From Zizania palustris (taxonomy: Eukaryota; Streptophyta; Magnoliopsida; Poales; Poaceae): DNA of 64,000 nt. The stretch lies in assembly GCA_019279435.1 (NCBI GenBank), contig JAAALK010000289.1:8438342-8502341 (forward strand), written 5' to 3'. Position 1 is the stretch's first letter, and the number at the start of each line of letters is the position of its first letter. The notes below the pieces were generated by a model. It ran no database searches. It was not told the DNA's origin and saw nothing but the letters and a program-made list of their open reading frames with translations. Below are positions 41,750-52,558 of the stretch, in pieces. The position numbers and the translations under genes were made by a program.

Positions 41750-42928
41750 ATCTCCCCCTTGATGAGTGCATTGACAACCAATTCCAGGTTCAAGAAAAAT
41801 GAAAAGCTTTCAGCACACAAGTGACCGTAAAAACTCAGAAAAGAGCCAAAGCATGTCACTTGATAAAAGAATTTTTCTCCCCCTTTCTCAAAAGAGTAAA
41901 AGCCCTTTTTGGCAAATCTCCCCTTGATAAGAACTCCCCCTGAGTTAAGCAAATTTTTCTCCTCCTTTATGTCAAAAAGCCAAAAAGCTCTCCCCCCTTC
42001 AAAATTATGTCTTCTTGCGGCAGAGAACATAGCAAACTTCTCCGGAATTTCTCCCCCTTTGGCAATGCAAGCATCAAGGAGCATTCAAAAGATGCAAAGC
42101 TTTGAAATGAATAGAATTGCAAAGACATATAATGCAAAAATATGCCAAAATTAACACAAATGATCATGGGCTCAGCTCAATTTAACAATCTGTGAAACAA
42201 GATGATGGCATGTGATTTTGTCATTTTTGAAGTAAAAGCATCATCACTTAATCAACGCAGCTAGACATGTGAAGGCAAGGACTGCGCTAAGCTAACAAAT
42301 TCTACCCTAGACAGACAAGTCTTGATCAAACGGAGCTTGTGAAAGCAAACTTGATGATCAATTAATTTTGTTGTTCTTTTTCTTAATGCCAGGGGTTATT
42401 TGTTTGTCCACCTTATACTTTCCAATCAAGCCAAGCCTAGGCATGAAAGCCATCTGAAGCTTAAGGCGGTGATTTTGGCATACACTACACTATCCCAGTT
42501 CTGACCAAAGTGCAATGGTAAGCAGTCTAGAATAGAGTAGTGCGACAAACAAACCCTCCTGGATCTTTTCATTGAAACCAGGCAAATCATGGATTTTTGA
42601 TTTTGATTTTGATGAATATCCATGAATAAAGAACACAATTTTTCAAGTTGCAAAATTTAGCATCCAAGGAACATTGTCTTGCTGTCAAGTAGATAAAGGA
42701 TAGCTAAAAAGCAGTCCAGCCTAAACAAGCTAGATACAAGATTATGCGGTGAGCAAGTTTCGATTTTTAGAAAATAAAACATCATGCACAATCAATGTTC
42801 CAGACATATTTCATAGAGCTGAGCTGTCATGATTTCTTTGAATTAAAAGCAGGCATATAATAGCAAAAGATGTAAATGCAATTCCACACATAATGAGCAT
42901 ATGCAAGTCAGTTAAAAACAGCTCCCCC
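41750..42928 (-). other. 3' noncoding region of copia E with polypurine array
   Basis: Polypurine tract AAGGGGGAGAT abuts the LTR. At least four further GGGGGAG-like tracts occur between 41875 and 42062 (plus-strand CTCCCCCT/TCTCCCC). No coding signal. The structured block (42389-42562) lies between this array and the pol stop. Confidence 0.82.
42389..42562 (-). ncRNA. Conserved structured block in 3' region of copia E
   Basis: The ends are complementary: CCAGG 42389-42393 with CCTGG 42558-42562, and TTTGTTTGTC 42399-42408 with GACAAACAAA 42544-42553 (10 perfect pairs). The same block occurs in B, D and F, where a T-A pair of this stem is replaced by C-G. It is noncoding in all frames. Its role is unknown; RNA structure is an inference from covariation. 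Confidence 0.5.
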
Positions 42929-45244
42929 TCACAAAATGCCGTAGGGATGACAAATACCAAGTTCCCCGCGCAAGTAAGCAAATCGAGAAGCATCGAGGGG
43001 TTTTGTAAAAATGTCGGCAAGCTGGTGTTGGGTATCAACATATTGAAGTTCAATATCACCCTTCTCATTGTGATCTCTGAGAAAATGATACCGTACATCA
43101 ATGTGTTTGGTTCTGGAGTGCTGAACTGGGTTGTTTGCAATACAAATAGCACTAGTGTTATCACAGAAAAGTGGAACACTCTTATAGTCTAACCCGAAAT
43201 CCCGCAAAGTGGAAACCATCCACAAAATCTGAGAGCAACAGCTAGCTGCAGCAACATATTCGGCCTCAGCCGTTGATTGTGCAACACTAGACTGTTTGCG
43301 GGAAGACCAGCAAACCAGAGACGTACCCAGAAAATGACAAGTACCAGAGGTACTCTTCCTATCAATTCTGCACCCAGCAAAATCCGCATCTGAATAACCT
43401 CTAAGACATAAAGATGAAGACGATGAATACCATATGCCAAACTCTAGGGTGTGTTTGAGATACCTTAAGATGCGCTTAACCGCTTGGCGGTGCGAAGCTC
43501 GTGGTGAAGCCTGAAAACGAGCGCACAGACATACTGCGAAGTGTATGTCCGGCCTCGTAGCAGTCAAGTAGAGGAGGGAGCCGATCATGCTTCGGAACTC
43601 CTTCTGATCTACGGCTTCTCCATCTTCGTCAGGGTCCAATGCTACGGATGTAGCCATTGGAGTAGCGAGTGGCTTCGCATCGGACATGTCGAATTTCTTT
43701 AGCAGGTCCTTGGTGTACTTTGTCTGGTGGACAAAAGTACCTTGTTTGCTTTGCTTGATTTGCAAACCAAGGAAAAAGGTGAGTTCACCCATCATTGACA
43801 TTTCAAACTCCCTGCTCATGGTATCTGCAAACTCGGCAACCAAAGCATGAGAAGAGCCACCAAAGATGATATCATCCACATAAATCTGCACTAGAAGGAA
43901 ATCTTTGCCATGCTTGAGAGTAAACAAAGTTTTATCAATAGACCCCATCAAATACCCTCGCTCAAGCAGAAAAGACTTAAGTCTATCATACCAAGCCCGA
44001 GGGGCCTGCTTGAGTCCATAAAGAGCCTTATGAAGTTTAAGGACTTTATGTGGGTACTTGGGGTTTTCAAAACCGGGGGGTTGTTTTACATAAACATCTT
44101 CACCTATGAAGCCATTAAGAAACGCACTTTTGACATCCATTTGATAGAGTTTGAATCCCCGGGATGTCGCAAAAGCAAGCAAAATCCTAATGGCCTCAAG
44201 GCGAGCAACAAGTGCAAAAGTTTCAGTAAAATCAATCCCTTCTAGTTGAGAAAAGCCCTGAGCTACAAGTCTAGCCTTATTTCTAACAATTGTCCCATCC
44301 TCCCCTTGTTTATTTTTGAAAATCCATTTTGTTCCTATGAAATGAACATTTGGTGGAGGATCAACTAAAGTCAAGACTTGGTTTCTTTCAAAATTTTCAA
44401 GCTCCTCATGCATGGCATTGATCCAACTAGAATCAGAAAGTGCATGACTAACATCTAAGGGCTCGAAAGAAGCAACAAAAGCAGCATTAGTGAAATGGGC
44501 ATGAGAACGTGTTACCCTTTGATCAAGCTCACCAATGATCTGCTCGGGAGGGTGCATCCTTTGAACATGATGTGGTGCCTCGCGGCGGGATGCAGTCTCC
44601 CCCTCAACTTGTGCGTTGGAGTGGTCCAAGATGACCGATGTTGAGGTAGTCGCTTCGGGACCTCGTGCCGAAGTAGTTGAAGCGGGGTCAGCTTCGGGGG
44701 TCGATGTCGAGGGTAGTAGGGGATCATCCTCGAATTCTCCGGGATCTTCGTCTTCGAATAAGGTCTGTTCCATGTCGTGTTCATTTGCCTGTTCAAGAGC
44801 AGAACTAACAGAGGGGGTTGATTCATCAAAAGTCACGTCACATGACTCGATGACAGTGTTAGTTTCCAAGTTATAAACACGATAAGAATGACCATGAGTA
44901 GTATAACCCAAAAAGATCCCGTCAGAAGATCGCGACTCAAATTTATCCAAATTTCCACGTTTTAGAATGAAGCAGCGACAGCCAAAAACTCGAAGATGAG
45001 TAACCTTGGGCTGTCTCCCAAAACGTAGTTCATAGGATGTCAAGTTTAAAATTGAGCGCAAGAAAATTCGGTTTGAGATGTAACATGCTGTGTTCATGGC
45101 CTCAGCCCAGAATTTTCTAGGAGTCCTATGCTCATCAAGCATCGTCCTAGCCATCTCAACCAAAGTGCGGTTTTTCCTCTCAACAACACCGTTCTGTTGA
45201 GGAACCCGCGGAGCAGAGAATTGATGTTCTATGCCATGCTCCAT
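42929..45244 (-). pseudogene. Copia E pol, second part: integrase end, RT, RNase H
   Basis: A 771-residue open segment. It starts in integrase with the catalytic glutamate (PQQNGVVERKNRTLVEMAR), followed by the integrase C-terminus and a low-complexity linker. RT has KWIFKNKQGEDG, YQMDVKSAFLNG, ALYGLKQAPRAWYD and catalytic YVDDIIFGG near 43,875. RNase H has GYSDADFAGC, STAEAEYVAA, CDNTSAICIANNP and TKHIDVRYHFLRD. It ends after the ADIFTKPLDASRFAYLRGEL segment. RT and RNase H are intact by motif. Separated from the preceding integrase part only by a one-base deletion in an A run (near 45255), which may be a sequencing error. Confidence 0.93.
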
Positions 45245-46287
45245 GCAAAAGTCAACAAAGAGACTATTTTGAACTCGGTGCCATTATCGCTTCGAATGAA
45301 TTTTAATGCACCAGGGAGTTCAGTGAAAAGTCTCAAAGCCAAGCTCTGAAAGTGTGAAAACACTTCATCCTTGCTGGCAAGAAAGAAGACCCAGGAGTAG
45401 CGAGAGAAATCGTCGACAATAACAAGTACATACCACTTCCCGCCTAAAGAACTAACCCGAGAAGGACCTACAGTGTCCATATGGAGAAGTTCTCCGGGCT
45501 GTTCAGTCATCACTGTGGTGACTGGCGAATGCGAAGCGGCAATCATTTTTCCATGTCGACAAGGAGCGCAAACTAAATTCTTCTCAAACTTGAGCTTGGG
45601 CAATCCTCGGATCAAGCCTAGGGCGCTCAAACGAGCGAGCAACTCAAAGCTCATATGCCCTAGTCTCCTATGCCACTTCCAAAGCTCAGAAGTCGAATGT
45701 GCAACAAGACAATGAGAAGAACCAGACGACTCTGAAAAATCAGCTCCAAAAACTCTCCCAACCCTAAAGATCTTACACACCACAACGCCATCAGAATTGA
45801 GCACTTGCGAAGTATCGCGATGAAATCGCACTTCGAAGCCCTCATCAAGCAACTGAGATACAGACAACAAATTGTATCCCAGGTTCTCAACCAAAGCAAC
45901 ATCTTTGAGAGTGAAGTTCGAATTAATTCTTACCACACCTTTACCTTTCACTCTACTCCTTCGATTGTTTCCGAAGGTGATATGTTCCCTTTGCTTGGTT
46001 GTGGTGAGGCTGGAGAACCAATTTGCATCTCCGGTCATGTGGCGCGAACAACCGGAGTCCATGATCCACGTGCCCTCCAAGCCTCGACCTGTCGCCTCAG
46101 ATGAGTCAAGCTCATCGCCGCTGTGATCGCTGTCGGCCATGAAGCAAAGGCCGGTGAAGTCACGTCCCTTCTTGTCCTTCTTGTCCTCCTTTCTTGGGGA
46201 CTCCTCCTCCTCAGAGCTCGACTCCTCAGTTGAGGAAGTGTCGATGTCGCTGAGAGCAGCAACAAAAGCTCTGGAAGCGGCCTTGGC
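45229..46287 (-). pseudogene. Copia E pol, first part: protease and integrase core
   Basis: The reading frame is open from just after the gag break (46287) and clearly coding from FTGLCFMADSDHSG (46140). The aspartic protease motif DSGCSRHMTG follows within 40 residues, then the pre-integrase zinc region (LWKWHRRLGHM ... CAPCRHGKM). The integrase core has its first two acids (HMDTVGPS, RSDNGTEF). After EFK the frame is lost and a spurious stop follows at 45229. Gag and pol are expected to form one polyprotein in copia elements; F shows the uninterrupted codons across the gag/protease linker. Confidence 0.9.
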
Positions 46288-47273
46288 TACTTCTTAGCCA
46301 TCTTGCCGCGCTTGCCCTTCACAAAGGGCTTCCTCTCCTTTTTGTGGAATTTGGGGCGGTCACTCTCATCTCTCTTCTTGACCTTGGGGCAATTGGCCTT
46401 AATGTGAGAGGTGTCGCCACATTCATAGCAGCCACTAAAACCACTTCTCCTCTGATCCCGTCTCTCATGATGAAAGCGGGTGAACCTCCGGGCAATGAGA
46501 GCAAGCTCATCATCAGCTAGAGTGTCCACCTGCTCCTTTGTGACGGAGACCAGGGAGGACAAAGCAAAACCATCTGCTAGAACACAAGTGCCTGATGTGC
46601 TTGGTTCTGCAGTGGTGCCACGGCTAGTGCTAGAAACCAATGCCAATGGCTGTGGCAAAGAGCTTCTGTGCACAGCAAGAGATGCCTTGGCAATCTCTGT
46701 GGACTTCAGCTTGCTAAAGAGTTCATCACAGGTTAGAGTGTCATAGCCTGTGGACTCCTCAATGCTGGATATCTTCACTTCCCATATGCTACGGTCAAGA
46801 GCATAGAGAAGCTTGATAGCCCTATCGTGATCACTGTAAGCAAGCGTCCCGTTGGATCGCAAGTTACTCACTATCGCGTCAAAGCGAGAAAACATGGCAT
46901 CTACAGATTCACCAGGTGCCTGCACAAACAGCTGATACTGTTGATTGTAGGTGCTTTGGCGCCTGGCCTTGATCTGAGCAGAGCCCTCATGAAAGACAGT
47001 GAGTGTTGACCAAATCTCCCTAGCAGTCCTAAGGTGCTGCACCCTATCGAACTCACTCCGACTCAAACCAATGAACAGTATGTTCCTTGCCTTCGAGTTG
47101 GCAATATACTGATCTTTTTCGGTTTGAGTGGTGCGGGTATCAGGGATGGAGTATTGTGAGTCCACAATCTCCCAAATTGCATTTCCTTGGCTTAACAAGT
47201 AAGCCTCCATGCGCACCTTCCAGTATGCAAAATCTGTCCCATCGAACAGAGGAATTTTACTGCCTCTATCCAT
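46287..47273 (-). pseudogene. Copia E gag
   Basis: 328 residues from ATG 47273, about 50 bp after the primer site. Begins MDRGSKIPLFDGTDFAYWKVRM, followed by the copia capsid signature (AYLLSQGNAIWEIV, ARNILFIGLSRSEFD, AREIWSTLTVFHEG, ELFSKLKSTEIAKAS). The CCHC knuckle C-YE-C-GDTS-H-IKAN-C lies near residue 290, and a basic KKERKPFVKGKRGKM tail follows. The frame stops at 46287 because one G is missing in AAGAAGGTAG-type sequence (compare F near 34215). Otherwise the gag is complete. Confidence 0.92.
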
Positions 47274-47323
47274 GTCGCCAACAGATCACAAAACCGGTTA
47301 AGGTCAACTGGTGATCTTAACCT

Positions 47324-47335
47324 GCTCTGATACCA
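47324..47335 (-). other. Primer binding site of copia E
   Basis: TGGTATCAGAGC on the minus strand, two bases from the 5' LTR; initiator tRNA-Met type. Confidence 0.95.
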
Positions 47336-47337
47336 AT

Positions 47338-49275
47338 TGTTGGACCGAAAACGGCGACCAGAGGGGGGGTGAATGGGAGCTTTTAAAATCTGGGCTAAAA
47401 ACTTAGCCTTCGGTTCTGTTCTGTCTTCTGCGGAACAGGCTTAGAACACAACCTTTGAAGGTCTGGTTCGGAGGTACTTCGACAGCTCCGAACACAGGCT
47501 TCGCAGGAGCAAAAGTTCGAAGCCAAGAAGACTTCGCTCCACTAACAACCCTCGAAAATCTACTCCGCTCAGTCAGTGCAGGCTCCGCACACGAGGTGCT
47601 TCGAGCAGGCTTCGCACTTCACCCTTCGCAAGAGTGGACAGCCCTCTGAGGACTTCGACCAAGTACTTGGCGACAGCAATGGGTGCTGGGCTTCGTACCC
47701 GAAGGTCTACACGCACACAAAACGGACTACGCTAAGGGCTTCGACACAAGAAGCACTACGGGAAAAGAACAGGGCTTCGCTAGTAAGCAGCGAGGTCTTG
47801 CCTCGTGTTACACAGAGCTACAGCACACTGTAAAGCACACTTCGCGATAAAACACCCTTCGCCTAGACAGGCTTCGGTGAACTAAAAGCTAGCGAGGTAT
47901 GCAATGCGAGCTCAAGCAAAAGCACAAGAAAAACAGGGCTTCGCCGCTTGAACAAGGAACACAAAATGTATTGAACTCAGAATGAATACAGTGAGGTCTG
48001 TCTACAGGAGCTCAACAGTAAATGCTCAAAGTGTTAAATGTTACCTACCGAGCCCCCATATTTATAGCCCACGGCTTCATCCTAAGGAAGTGACTACTTT
48101 ACCCCTAGGGTTTACATCTCTACAGAACTAAGGGGTACAAAAGGTAGTCCACCTTTATTTTGGAGGCTTCTCTGTCAGCTGCAGAGGGGACAGTGTCAGC
48201 CTTTTTCAGAACAGACAGTGTCAGCCTTTACAGAGTTGACTTCTGGAACCTCCCTTCGCACCGGAGGGTGCGGTAGCTTCGGCGAGAAGCCTGCAGCCTG
48301 TTGGCCTTCGCTCCGCCGAAGAAGTCCTTCGATACAGTGACGGTTTTGAGCCGAAGCCGTCAAAGCCCCTTGGGCCTTCGCACCACCACCTCCGGAGTGG
48401 ATTACCACGGCTTCGCAGCTACTCCGAGCTTGAACACCGTCCATCCGTGTACCGAAGCCATGCATGGCCGAAGCACCACAAGTCATCCTCACTCCGAAGC
48501 CCCACCTTCGGAGTACCACCCTTCGAAGTCCCTCCTTCGTCCAAGGCCTTCGCATGAAGCATTCCATGAGCACTTCGTCGCAGTGTCTCATTCCGAGCAC
48601 ACACCTCGACGAGCCTCACCCGGACCATGCCTTCGATGCGCCTCGACTTCTAAGACCTTCGTTGGGTACCTTCGAGTGTCTCCCTCCGGAGCACACTTCG
48701 AACTCCTTGCCTCCGCAGAGGACTTGGTCCACCAACTCCGAAGTCACTCCATCCGGAGTACCTTCGAATTGCCTCACTTCCGAGGACTTTGTCTCGGAGT
48801 ACCTTCAGCTGGAGCCACGCTCCGCACTTTCTGCCTTCACCTGGCACGCCTCGACCCGAGGACCGACCCGGACCACCTTCGCTGCCACCGTGACGGAGCT
48901 CCCCGCTCCCCTGGCATCAAGCCACCCGCTTGACCCAGGTTCACCCGGCTCGAACCCTGTCCATCGCCTCCGAAGTCCCTGCGCACCACAGACAAGCAAA
49001 CAAGTGTATCCAGTACTCCGGAGACCTCTCCGGGTTAGCAACCTCCGGCACACACTCCGGTGTACCGCCCAAAGTACCGAAGCCTTCGGTACAAACCCAG
49101 TCATCGCGTACTGCCGGACCCCTCCGACAGGTACACTCCGCTGCAGCAAGCAAACACCTCCGAACACCCTTCGGAGGTACCTCCTCCGAAGCCCCTTCGG
49201 GGGTACCCTTCGAACAGAGGGTAAAAACCTGTCAATCACTCATCACAAAACACCGAAACCACCCTTGGTTTCTCA
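47338..49275 (-). repeat. 5' LTR of copia E
   Basis: 1938 bp. Differences to the 3' LTR seen by eye: ACCTTTGAAG/ACCTTCGAAG, CAATGGG/CAACGGG, CGTGTTAC/CGTATTAC, GATTACC/GATCACC, ACCCTTC/ACCATTC, plus the poly-G tract. TATAAATA (minus) at 48059-48066. Confidence 0.97.
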
Positions 49276-49280
49276 AATAG
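49276..49280. repeat. Right target duplication of copia E (AATAG)
   Basis: AATAG, identical to 39803-39807; the H RNase H frame continues from here. Confidence 0.95.
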
Positions 49281-49890
49281 TGTTGTCATGTTTCTAACGA
49301 CCTTGCCAGAGCATAGAGTTCTTTATCATATGTTGTGTAGCTTAAACAAGGTCGAGAGAGTTTCTCACTAAAATAGGCAACAGGCTGACCTTCTTGAATA
49401 AGTACCCCTCCAATCCCAATACCACTAGCATCGCACTCAAGTTCAAACGTCTTACCAAAATCTAGGAGCTGAAGTAGTGGGGCATTAGTCAGTCTATGTT
49501 TCAAGACATTGAATGCATCTTCTTGTGGTTGTCCCCATTGAAACTGGACACCCTTCTTCGTCAATTCATTCAAGGGTGCGGCAATGGTGCTGAAGTCTTT
49601 CACAAAACATCAGTAAAATCCAGCATGTCCCAAGAAACTCCGCACCCGCGTGACCATTTTAGGAGTTGGCCAACTCTAAATTGCTTCAATCTTTGCTTGA
49701 TAAACCTCAATGCCCTATGTAGTAACAACATAGCCAAGGAAAGCAACTCGATCGGTGCAAAATGTGCACTTCTCAAGGTTACCAAACAATCGTGCAGTGC
49801 GTAAGGCATCAAAAACAACACGTAAATGGGCAAGATGTTCTGCTATTGATTTGCTATAAATAAGAATATCATTCCTATTTGCAGTTCTTG
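49281..49890 (-). pseudogene. Gypsy H: RT thumb and RNase H start
   Basis: Minus strand: NDILIYSK-like RT motif at 49880-49860, EHLAHLRVVFDALR, the FLGYVV connection, then KDFSTIAAPLNELTKKG (49603), the RNase H start ELECDASGIGIGGVL, and KLSRPCLSYTTYDKELYALA up to the E insertion. Three in-frame stops lie between 49600 and 49730. The upstream RT palm, the protease and the gag C-terminus are missing: gag is fused directly to DDILIYS. Confidence 0.82.
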
Positions 49891-50739
49891 ATAATACTAC
49901 TCAACACTTTTATTTTCCCGTCTCAATTGCTACAACTTATTTAACAAATCACGTGCATAATATGATGGAACAGATTTGGCACACATGATTCTTTTCAAGT
50001 CAGCCCAAGTAGGTGGTAAAACATTTCCATGTGTACGAAAATACTCACTCCACCAAACAGAAGCAAAGTTTGAAAATTCACTAGAAGCAGCCCTAACCCT
50101 CTTATTTTCAGGAATATCATGGCATGCAAATTTCTAATCTACCAATAATTCCCATGAAAGATATGCATAAGGGTCATACATACCATAAAAAGAGGGCATA
50201 GTGAATTTAATCTTACCAAGAGAGTCATCATGATCACGGGCCATTCGTCGTTGACGTACAGGAGGTACGCCATGGCGATTACGCTGATGGACCGTGGGGT
50301 CATCCTCAGCATCAGCAGCATAATCTTCAAAGTTCTCGCCTTCATCGCTGCCACCATTTCTTTGCATAGCTACAAATATAAGTGTTCGTTGTGCTGCTTG
50401 TGCTGGACGCCGAGCCATCTCATCAAGGTGTGGAGCAATATCTACAAGAGATGTATTCATGTTACCTATAGATGTTTCCAATGTAGCAAGCTTGGTGTTG
50501 GTGTGGATATGTGTGTCTTCTACATGACGGAGGCCTTCATTGGTCATACGCACATCCTCCTCAAGTCCCTCGGTGCGTACTCTAACTTTATTCTCAAAGT
50601 GTTGTATAATTTGCTTTGTCCGAAGTGTTAGTATTCCATCCTCTGAGTGTTCTCCAGAACCTGTCATGATTACAAATAGAAAAGAGAGGTTGCAAAAAAA
50701 ATTATTCCTAAACTTTACTAGGATGGGGTTACAATCCAC
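49891..50739 (-). pseudogene. Gypsy H gag fragment
   Basis: 50739-50134 reads MTGSGEHSEDGILTL..., a coiled N-terminal part (EGLEEDVRMTNEGLRHVED), then RRMARDHDDSLGKIKFTMPSF and YDPYAYLSWE, a standard gypsy capsid entry. Further capsid sequence with stops continues to about 49895, where YYQELQIG runs into RT sequence. Likely start at the ATG before TGSGEHSE (50666). Dead copy. Confidence 0.7.
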
Positions 50740-51268
50740 TTTCTCTCAACCTGCTCACACAAGCTCTTACTCGTTCTTACAAGGCTCAACAGGAGGTGAT
50801 AACAACGTTGGATTAGAACAAGCCCTGGAGTCAGGTGTATTGATGATTTTCTTGTTAAGCCTGGTCAAGTTATAGTTGAATTTGTGGATCTATAGGTGGG
50901 CTAAAAGACACTCACAAAGGAATACTAGAACTGCATTAGTATAAGCAAATTGAGTAATTCTTCAAGGTTGGTATTGTGCTGGTCCTAGGCTAGAATGTAC
51001 CACTAAACCGACAAAGGTAGAACTAACTTTCCTCCACTTTTCTCACCAATTTTCTTTCACTTTTTTTGCTCTTTTTTTTGCTCTCTTTTTGTGGTGCGGC
51101 TTTTTTGAGCACTTTCTTCCTTTTTCTTTTTGTTTTTTTTGAAACAACAAATGTTGTTATACACAAACTCTTGCTACAGGACTCCCAAACATTATGCGAT
51201 CTAAAACAGAAAGCAACGACTGAATCTAAAGATGACTTTAAAAAGAAAATTAAAGATCTTGTTGTAAG
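50740..51268 (-). other. Leader region of gypsy H
   Basis: No coding signal. 51055-51150 is a long T-rich tract on the plus strand (purine-rich on the sense strand). The H 5' LTR is not reached before copia B interrupts. GTAAG (51264-51268) is the presumed target duplication of B. Confidence 0.5.
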
Positions 51269-52558
51269 TGTTGGACCGAAAAGGGCGACCAGAGGAGGGG
51301 TGAATGAGAGTTTTAAAAATTTTAGGCAAAACTAGCCTTCTGATTTAATTCAGTCTCCTATGGAACAGGCTTCGAACACACCTTTTAGAGGTCTGATTCG
51401 GAGGTATTTTACAGCTCTGAACTCAGGCTTCGCTAAGAGCAAAAGTCCGAAGTCAAGAAGACTTCGCTCACACCCATAAAACCCCAAAACACAACTTTGC
51501 TAGGTTAGTGCAGGCTCCGCACACAAGGTTCCTTGAGCAGACTTTGCACTTCACACTTCGTAGGAGTAAGTTTCCTATAAGGGCTTCGACTAGATACTTT
51601 GCACTAGCAACTAGTACTAGGCTTCATATTTAAAAGGGGAGAAACTAGACAGAATAGATTGCGCCATGGACTTCGATTGAGGAAAGAAAACAGGTCTCAA
51701 GTCTGACTCCACTGAGTGCTTCGCTAGTAAGAAGAGAGGACGTTGCCTTAAGCTCGAGCTTCATCAGTCCGTGTACCGAAGCCATGTATGGTCTAAGTAC
51801 CTCAAGACAACCACACTCAGAAGCCCCACCTTCGGAGTACCTTTGCCACCTTATGAAGTACCTCCGTCCAAGGCCTCCGCATAAAGCATATCCATAAGCA
51901 CCCCTTCATAGTGTCACAGCTTCAAGCGCACTCTACGAAGACCCTTATCCGGACCATGCCTTCGATGCACCTTGACTTCTGAAACCTTCGATAGGTGTCC
52001 CTTCGAGTGCCTCCATCTAGAGCACACTTCGAACGCCTTGCCTCAATGCTGAGGACTTTATCCACCATACTCCAAAGTCACTCCTTTCGGAGCACCCTTT
52101 GAAGTGCCTTGCCTCCGAGGACTTTGCCTCAAGGTACCTTCAGCTGGAGCCACCCTCCACACTTTCTACATTCGCCTGGCGCACCTTGACCCGAGGACCG
52201 ACCTAGACCCCACGCAGCCTTCGTGACCGAGCTCTCCACTCGCCTAGCACCAAGCCTCCCACTTGACCCAGGTTCACTCACTGCGAACGGTCCATCACCT
52301 TCGAAGTCACCTGCGCACCATCGACAAGCAGACCCGATGTACCACCCAAAGTACCGAACCTTTGGTACGAAAATATCATCGTGTTCTGTTGGATCCCTCC
52401 GACAGTCACACTCTGCTGCATAGTTGAAGCCAACCAACTTCGAACCCTTCAGTAAAACACCTCCAAGCCCCTTCCGAGGGACCCCTTCGCCCAGAAGAGA
52501 ACTTGTCAATCACTCATCACAGACTTGAAACCATGGCACATTTCCACTTGGTTTCTCA
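51269..52558 (-). repeat. 3' LTR of copia B, internally deleted
   Basis: TGTTGGACCGAAAAGGG to TTGGTTTCTCA. 1290 bp versus 1942 bp in E. About 0.6 kb corresponding to E 40280-40895 is missing, which removes the TATA box region. Confidence 0.87.

Larger units (their letters stand above)
39808..49275 (-). mobile_element. Copia E: young SIRE/Maximus-type element
   Basis: 9.47 kb. LTRs 39808-41749 and 47338-49275 are identical in length except for a poly-G tract (11 versus 7 G), with about five substitutions seen by eye over 1.94 kb. Perfect AATAG target duplication, initiator tRNA-Met primer site, gag, full pol and polypurine tract. With a rate of 1.3e-8 per site per year (from memory) the insertion is about 0.1 million years old. 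Two one-base deletions interrupt the polyprotein (near 46288 and 45255). Despite them this is the best-preserved element in the window. Confidence 0.97.
37477..51268 (-). mobile_element. Gypsy H, internally deleted and split by copia E
   Basis: Minus strand: 3' LTR 37477-38145, integrase and pol end 38155-39807, then copia E (39808-49275), then RNase H/RT remnants 49276-49890, a gag fragment to about 50739 and a purine-rich leader up to 51268 where copia B begins. Removing E with one AATAG copy restores a continuous RNase H reading across the insertion site, proving H was the target. The lineage is uncertain: integrase wording is chromovirus-like (VSDRDVKFLSHFW, AYNRSVHSTTKFCPFE), but I see no chromodomain. 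The 5' LTR must lie beyond B and C. Confidence 0.82.

Noticed and set aside
40938..41762. Long plus-strand open frames (274-277 codons) present in both LTRs of copia E (also 48464-49297)
   Set aside because: They lie antisense in LTR U3 DNA, are near-identical only because the LTRs are, and consist of CTTCG-word sequence open in several frames at once. No domain or start context supports a gene.
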